A stretch of 64,000 nucleotides of DNA, from assembly GCF_048553275.1 (NCBI RefSeq), contig NZ_JBLZMW010000007.1, positions 1 to 64,000 of the forward strand. The letters run 5' to 3'. Below are positions 60,092 to 64,000 of the stretch, piece after piece. How positions within the stretch are numbered: position 1 is the stretch's first letter; each line of letters opens with the position of its first letter. The position numbers were made by a program, and so were the translations under genes. The notes below the pieces were generated by a model, which worked only from the letters and a program-made list of their open reading frames with translations, was not told where the DNA came from and made no database searches. The DNA is from Pacificoceanicola sp048553275. Lineage in GTDB: Bacteria > Pseudomonadota > Alphaproteobacteria > Rhodobacterales > Rhodobacteraceae.

Positions 60092-61195
60092 TTACAGGCT
60101 GGCGTCGAGCGCCGCCACGATGGCATCACCCATTTCGGAGGTCGACACCGGCTGCTTGCCCTCTTCGCCAAGCAGGTCCGCTGTGCGATAGCCGTCGGCC
60201 AGAACCTTTTCGATAGCCTGTTCAAGGCGGGTCGCCTCGTCGCCCAGATCGAAGGAATAGCGCAACGCCATGGCGAAGCTCAGCACACAGGCAATCGGGT
60301 TCGCCTTGCCCTGACCGGCGATGTCGGGGGCAGAGCCGTGCACCGGCTCGTAGAGGGCTTTCGGACGGCCATTGGCCATCGGCGCACCCAGCGAAGCAGA
60401 GGGCAGCATGCCGAGCGATCCGGTCAGCATGGCGGCCGCGTCGGACAGCAGGTCCCCAAAGAGGTTATCGGTGACGATCACGTCGAACTGCTTGGGCCAG
60501 CGGCAAAGCTGCATGGCGCCCGCGTCGGCGTACATATGAGACAGTTCGACCTCGGGATAGTCCTTGGCCACCTCGGTCACGACCTCGCGCCACAGCACGC
60601 CGGATTCCATGACATTGGCCTTTTCCATCGAGCACAGCTTCTTGCCGCGACGCATGGCCAGCTCGAAGGCGGAGCGCGCAACGCGGTCGATCTCGGATTC
60701 GGTATAGCGCTGGGTGTTGATGCCGACACGCTCGTTGCCCTCTTCGAAAATGCCGCGCGGCTCGCCGAAGTAGATCCCCGACGTCAGTTCGCGCACGATC
60801 ATGATATCAAGACCCGCGACCACATCCTTCTTCAAGGACGAGAAATCCGCCAGCGCGTCAAAGCACTGCGCCGGGCGCAGGTTCGCGAACAGGTCCATTT
60901 CCTTGCGCAGACGCAGCAGGCCGCGCTCGGGCTTCACGCTAAAATCGAGGCTGTCGTATTTCGGGCCACCCACGGCGCCGAGCAGGACGGCATCGACCTC
61001 CTGCGCCTTGGCCATGGTGTCGTCGTGCAGCGGCGTGCCGTGCTTGTCATAGGCGCAACCGCCCACCAGATCCTCGCTCACGTCGAAAGTCAGGTCGCGC
61101 TTGGCACCGTACCAGTCGATGACTTTGCGAACCTCGGCCATGACTTCGGGGCCGATGCCGTCACCGGGAAGGATAAGAAGCGAGGGGTTGGTCAT
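60092..61195 (-). CDS. 3-Isopropylmalate dehydrogenase
   Basis: A 367-residue LeuB, which oxidatively decarboxylates 3-isopropylmalate in leucine synthesis. Hallmarks are ILPGDGIGPEV (N terminus), IVRELTSGIYFGEPRG, the metal-binding TDNLFGDLLSDAAAML and EPVHGSAPDIAGQGKANP (NAD-binding loop). Length agrees with the family. AAGGAC precedes the ATG. Single gene, not in a leu operon here. Confidence 0.96.
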   Translation of the reverse strand: MTNPSLLILPGDGIGPEVMAEVRKVIDWYGAKRDLTFDVSEDLVGGCAYDKHGTPLHDDTMAKAQEVDAVLLGAVGGPKYDSLDFSVKPERGLLRLRKEMDLFANLRPAQCFDALADFSSLKKDVVAGLDIMIVRELTSGIYFGEPRGIFEEGNERVGINTQRYTESEIDRVARSAFELAMRRGKKLCSMEKANVMESGVLWREVVTEVAKDYPEVELSHMYADAGAMQLCRWPKQFDVIVTDNLFGDLLSDAAAMLTGSLGMLPSASLGAPMANGRPKALYEPVHGSAPDIAGQGKANPIACVLSFAMALRYSFDLGDEATRLEQAIEKVLADGYRTADLLGEEGKQPVSTSEMGDAIVAALDASL

Positions 61196-61255
61196 TGGGG
61201 CTGTCCTTTTAAGGAAGATGTCTTGCGCATCGCCTACCCAAGCCGGGCGGAATGG

Positions 61256-62149
61256 TCAAGAAAGGTGCGCTTTCAGCCCCTCCTCCAGCGCGTTCCAGAC
61301 CCGCCGGATGCGCGGCGTCGTGCGCATCGCCTCATGCGCCGCGAGCCAGACCGGCAGACTCGGCAACGGCACCTCCGGAAAAAGCCGCTCCACGGTCGGA
61401 TCACTGTCCCCAAGACAGGCCTGCGCAAACCCGACGCCGCACCCCGCCCGAACCAGCTCCCAATAGACGGCATGATGATCGCAGCGCGTGGCAAACCACT
61501 CCCGCGTTGCCTCCAGCCCGAAGTCCCGCATCCCCCGCAAGAGAAGATCGGAGCGGTCGTAGCCGACAAGATCCATGTCCCAGACCTCGGCAAAGGACTG
61601 CGGCCTGCCTTTCAGTGTCAGGTAGGACTTCGCTGCGTAGATGCCGAGTCTCAGTTCGCCAAGATGTTTCGTCACGATATCAAGCTGTTCCGTACGGTAC
61701 ATGCGCACCGCGATATCCGCCTCGCGGTAGAGGAGATTGTCGGAGGTGTCCGACGGGGCCAACTCGACGCTGATCTCCGGCTCCTCCCGGCGCAGCTTGG
61801 CCAGGATCGGCGGCAAATGATGATGCGCGGTAAAGACGCTCGCGGTGATGCGAACAGGCCCGCACAGCGCATCGGAGCGCCCCGCCGCCGTCAGCGACAG
61901 CGCCCGCATCCCCTCCGCCATGGCCTGCGCATGCGGCAGCAACGCCCGCCCCGCTTCGGTCAGCGACAGCCCGCGCGCACGGCGATCAAACAGCGTAAGG
62001 CCCAGATGCTCCTCGATGCGCTGCACCTGCCGCCCCACGGTAGGCTGCGATGTTCCCAGCCGCCGCGCCGCCTCCGATAAGGAGCCACCATCGGCCACCG
62101 CGAGGAAACTTTGAATCAGGGACCAGTCAAGTTTTGCCAGCACATCCAT
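61256..62149 (-). CDS. LysR family transcriptional regulator
   Basis: A 297-residue LysR regulator: helix-turn-helix near residues 9-55 (FLAVADGGSLSEAARRLGTSQPTVGRQVQRIE region) and a C-terminal binding domain. Divergent from the NAD-epimerase gene at 62244, with a LysR-type box in the intergenic region, so it likely controls that gene. Its start overlaps a palindrome (ATTCAT-GG-ATGAAT). Confidence 0.88.
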   Translation of the reverse strand: MDVLAKLDWSLIQSFLAVADGGSLSEAARRLGTSQPTVGRQVQRIEEHLGLTLFDRRARGLSLTEAGRALLPHAQAMAEGMRALSLTAAGRSDALCGPVRITASVFTAHHHLPPILAKLRREEPEISVELAPSDTSDNLLYREADIAVRMYRTEQLDIVTKHLGELRLGIYAAKSYLTLKGRPQSFAEVWDMDLVGYDRSDLLLRGMRDFGLEATREWFATRCDHHAVYWELVRAGCGVGFAQACLGDSDPTVERLFPEVPLPSLPVWLAAHEAMRTTPRIRRVWNALEEGLKAHLS

Positions 62150-62195
62150 TCATGGATGAATACAGGATCTGCGAATTCATGCAATTTCGGAATTC
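62148..62195. promoter_or_regulatory. LysR-box and palindrome in the divergent gap
   Basis: ATTC-N11-GAAT (62175-62193) is a classical T-N11-A LysR box, within GAATTC ... GAATTC. A second palindrome ATTCATGGATGAAT (62148-62161) covers the LysR gene start, fitting autorepression. Confidence 0.55.
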
Positions 62196-62243
62196 TGAAG
62201 AATGGCGCATTCTGCCTTCAACAGATGAATGAAGGAGTTCGCC

Positions 62244-63170
62244 ATGACGGGAACAGCATTGATACTTGGCGGCACGGGCCGCTTTGGACGCAACACGGCA
62301 GAGGCGTTCTGGAATGCCGGATGGCGTGTCACGCTCTTCGACCGCACCAAGGACGATCTCATGCGGGCCGCCGAGGGCCAGGATGTCATCGTGAATGGCT
62401 GGAACCCGCCATACACCCGCTGGGCGGCGGAACTGCCCGATCTCACCCGGCAGGTGATCGCGGCCGGGCGCGCCTCCGGTGCCACGGTTCTGCTTCCCGG
62501 CAACGTCTACGTCTACGGCCCGCAGGCCCCGGAGATCTGGAGCGATCAGACCCCGCATGTGGCGCAGAATCCGTTGGGCCGGTTACGGCGTGACATGGAA
62601 GCGACCTATCGCGACTCCGGGGTACAGACCATCCTGCTGCGCGCTGGAGATTTTTTCGACACCGAAGCCTCCGGCAACTGGTTCGATCGGGTGATGGCCC
62701 CGACGCTGAGGCGCGGCGTGCTGACCTATCCCGGCGCGCTGGACCGTCCCCATGCCTGGGCCTTCCTTCCGGATTTGTCGACGGCGGCTGTGATGCTGGC
62801 CGAGCGCCGCGCGGAATTGCCCGGATATGCGGATATCGCCTTCCCCGGCTACACGCTCACCGGCGCGGAAATGGCTGCGCTCTGCTCCGAAGTGCTTGGC
62901 CGGAGCATCACGGCGAAACCGATGAACTGGCTGCCGCTGCGCCTTGCCGCGCCGTTCGGGGGTATGGCGCGGACCCTGCTTGAGATGCGGTATCTCTGGA
63001 ACAAACCCCATCGCCTCGACGGTACGGCCTTTGAGGCGATCCTGCCGGACTTCAGGTCCACCGCGCCGCAGGAGGCCATTGCCCGAGCCATCGCACCCGT
63101 GCTCAATCCGGCCAGTGAAGGTCAACCCAAACAAGCCGATGCGGTCCCGCGTCCGGCTCGGGCGGGCTGA
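62244..63170 (+). CDS. NAD(P)-dependent epimerase/dehydratase-like protein
   Basis: A 308-residue extended-SDR-type protein. The nucleotide motif LILGGTGRFGRNTAE is at residues 6-20, and the blocks LPGNVYVYGPQ and FLPDLSTAAVML resemble epimerase-like proteins that act on oxidised cofactors or sugars. ATG 62244 has AAGGAG six bases upstream; the in-frame ATG at 62229 is unlikely. Divergent from a LysR regulator. Its last 68 bases overlap the convergent endonuclease/phosphatase gene. Confidence 0.82.
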   Translation: MTGTALILGGTGRFGRNTAEAFWNAGWRVTLFDRTKDDLMRAAEGQDVIVNGWNPPYTRWAAELPDLTRQVIAAGRASGATVLLPGNVYVYGPQAPEIWSDQTPHVAQNPLGRLRRDMEATYRDSGVQTILLRAGDFFDTEASGNWFDRVMAPTLRRGVLTYPGALDRPHAWAFLPDLSTAAVMLAERRAELPGYADIAFPGYTLTGAEMAALCSEVLGRSITAKPMNWLPLRLAAPFGGMARTLLEMRYLWNKPHRLDGTAFEAILPDFRSTAPQEAIARAIAPVLNPASEGQPKQADAVPRPARAG

Positions 63171-63999
63171 TCCCGGCATCATGTATCTCAAGAGCTTTCG
63201 ACGGCAAAACATAGGAGACCCGCATTTCGCCCGCCGTCTCCCACGCGACGGTGGGCTGATCCGGCAAAGGGTCCTGCAGGCGGGAATGGCGCAAGACAAT
63301 GTCGACTGCCTCCCGGATACCCTGACCGCGCGCCGGGTCGAGATTGAGATTGCCCAACAGCACCACCGGCCCCTCGGGCACCGGCCCAAGTTTGCCGTCA
63401 AGCACATGCGCCCAAAGCAGAACCTCGTCGCGGTTGCGCCGTCCGTTGCGATCCTCCGGGCCGTCAAACACCGGCGGCGTCGCTCCGACGGTCAACAACT
63501 GTACCGCCCCGCCGGGCGTCCGGACCCGCACTGCCCAATGCGCCGAGCTTGACAGTCTTTGCAAGCCCTTGCCCGGATCGTCCCGCCGGATGGCGCTGTC
63601 CGGCACCGCCTCCCAGAGCATTTCCGAGTGGCTCGTCACAAGCTCCACCGGCCAGCGCGACAGCACCGCCTGACCGGCCTGCCCCGAAAACCAGCCATAG
63701 CCCTGCGCATCGCGCGGTCCGCCAAGGCGCCCATCACCGTCAAGATCACGCCCGGTCTGCAGGCCGGTATTCGGCCGCGCGGCAAACGCATACGGAAGAT
63801 CAAGCCCGACCTCTCTCAAGCGCCGCTGCAACTGCGACAGGGCTGCAAGACCGGCATCAAAATCCACATCGGTCAACAGCAGCACATCCGGCCTGGCAGC
63901 GGCAATCGTCGGCACCCCCGGCACAGGCTCTTCCTTCAGAAGATCGCGGAGCAGAAGACCGGGCCCCTTGCGGCTGAAATCCCCGGCATAGGTGGCCAC
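63103..63999 (-). CDS. Endonuclease/exonuclease/phosphatase family protein, partial
   Basis: At least 298 residues; the N terminus continues beyond the right edge, so the true start is outside the window. Visible family blocks are VATYAGDFSRKGPGLLLRDLL, PDVLLLTDVDFD, GQAVLSRWPVE, VVLLGNLNLDPARGQG and the C-terminal HRLVWVDL, matching the EEP fold (Mg-dependent phosphodiesterase). The family's catalytic NxN/DxN pieces are partly changed (GNLNLDP for GDFN.D). Substrate unknown. The stop end overlaps the epimerase gene. Confidence 0.8.
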   Translation of the reverse strand: MATYAGDFSRKGPGLLLRDLLKEEPVPGVPTIAAARPDVLLLTDVDFDAGLAALSQLQRRLREVGLDLPYAFAARPNTGLQTGRDLDGDGRLGGPRDAQGYGWFSGQAGQAVLSRWPVELVTSHSEMLWEAVPDSAIRRDDPGKGLQRLSSSAHWAVRVRTPGGAVQLLTVGATPPVFDGPEDRNGRRNRDEVLLWAHVLDGKLGPVPEGPVVLLGNLNLDPARGQGIREAVDIVLRHSRLQDPLPDQPTVAWETAGEMRVSYVLPSKALEIHDAGISPPEPDAGPHRLVWVDLHWPD

Positions 64000-64000
64000 A

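Overview
The window is a high-GC stretch of an alphaproteobacterial chromosome or large replicon. It is most likely from the Rhodobacteraceae/Roseobacter group, judged from the two TRAP transporter operons, the gentisate and guanidine catabolic genes, the fused indolepyruvate oxidoreductase and the tightly packed ATGA-coupled operons. I see no insertion sequences, integrases, CRISPR arrays or rRNA genes. The one RNA gene is a tRNA-Pro(CGG), and there is one clear riboswitch.

Layout. 1-6677: a compact class I lanthipeptide-type RiPP locus. It has a small precursor with a tandem Cys/Thr repeat, a hairpin attenuator, a LanC cyclase, and a LanB dehydratase split into separate elimination and glutamylation proteins. 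A divergent erythromycin-esterase-family gene adjoins it. 6687-10916: a five-gene 3-hydroxybenzoate/gentisate operon containing two unrelated isomerase types, with a good sigma-70 promoter upstream. 11387-14551: an XRE-cupin regulator divergent from a dimethylglycine/sarcosine dehydrogenase-like FAD-GcvT enzyme. 14703-21377: an operon with a GntR regulator, FAD-linked hydroxyacid dehydrogenase, TRAP transporter, SDR and PEP-mutase/isocitrate-lyase-family enzyme. 21606-23805: a polar amino acid ABC importer without its ATPase, divergent from an AGE-family sugar epimerase, with a LacI-type palindrome between them. 25323-31956: a cassette of two transglutaminase-like proteins and an ATP-grasp/alpha-E fusion.

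32379-41561: Fe-alcohol dehydrogenase, aldehyde dehydrogenase, glutamine-synthetase-like ligase, an orphan phage-tail-tube-like protein, a TRAP transporter and an N-formylglutamate-amidohydrolase-like enzyme, divergent from an RpiR regulator. The enzymes read as a glutamyl-tagging route for an amine or amino alcohol. 41572-46965: a guanidine-I (ykkC) riboswitch followed by an ABC importer, an NTF2-like protein, a guanidine hydrolase (GdmH-like), a His-rich protein and a tiny His-containing membrane protein. This looks like a complete guanidine uptake and hydrolysis operon with candidate nickel-handling partners. 47217-53861: a dipeptide-type ABC transporter operon with a LysR gene at its end. 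54093-64000: a DEDD exonuclease, fused indolepyruvate ferredoxin oxidoreductase with a divergent Lrp regulator, tRNA-Pro, an EamA transporter, leuB, a LysR/NAD(P)-epimerase divergent pair and a partial endonuclease/exonuclease/phosphatase protein cut by the window edge.

The strongest candidates for undescribed biology are the RiPP locus with its internal repeat core and long C-terminal follower, the guanidine operon with its candidate metallochaperones, and the isolated tail-tube protein inside a metabolic operon. Starts were moved inward where a Shine-Dalgarno sequence or operon overlap supported it. All functions rest on motif recognition, without database searches.
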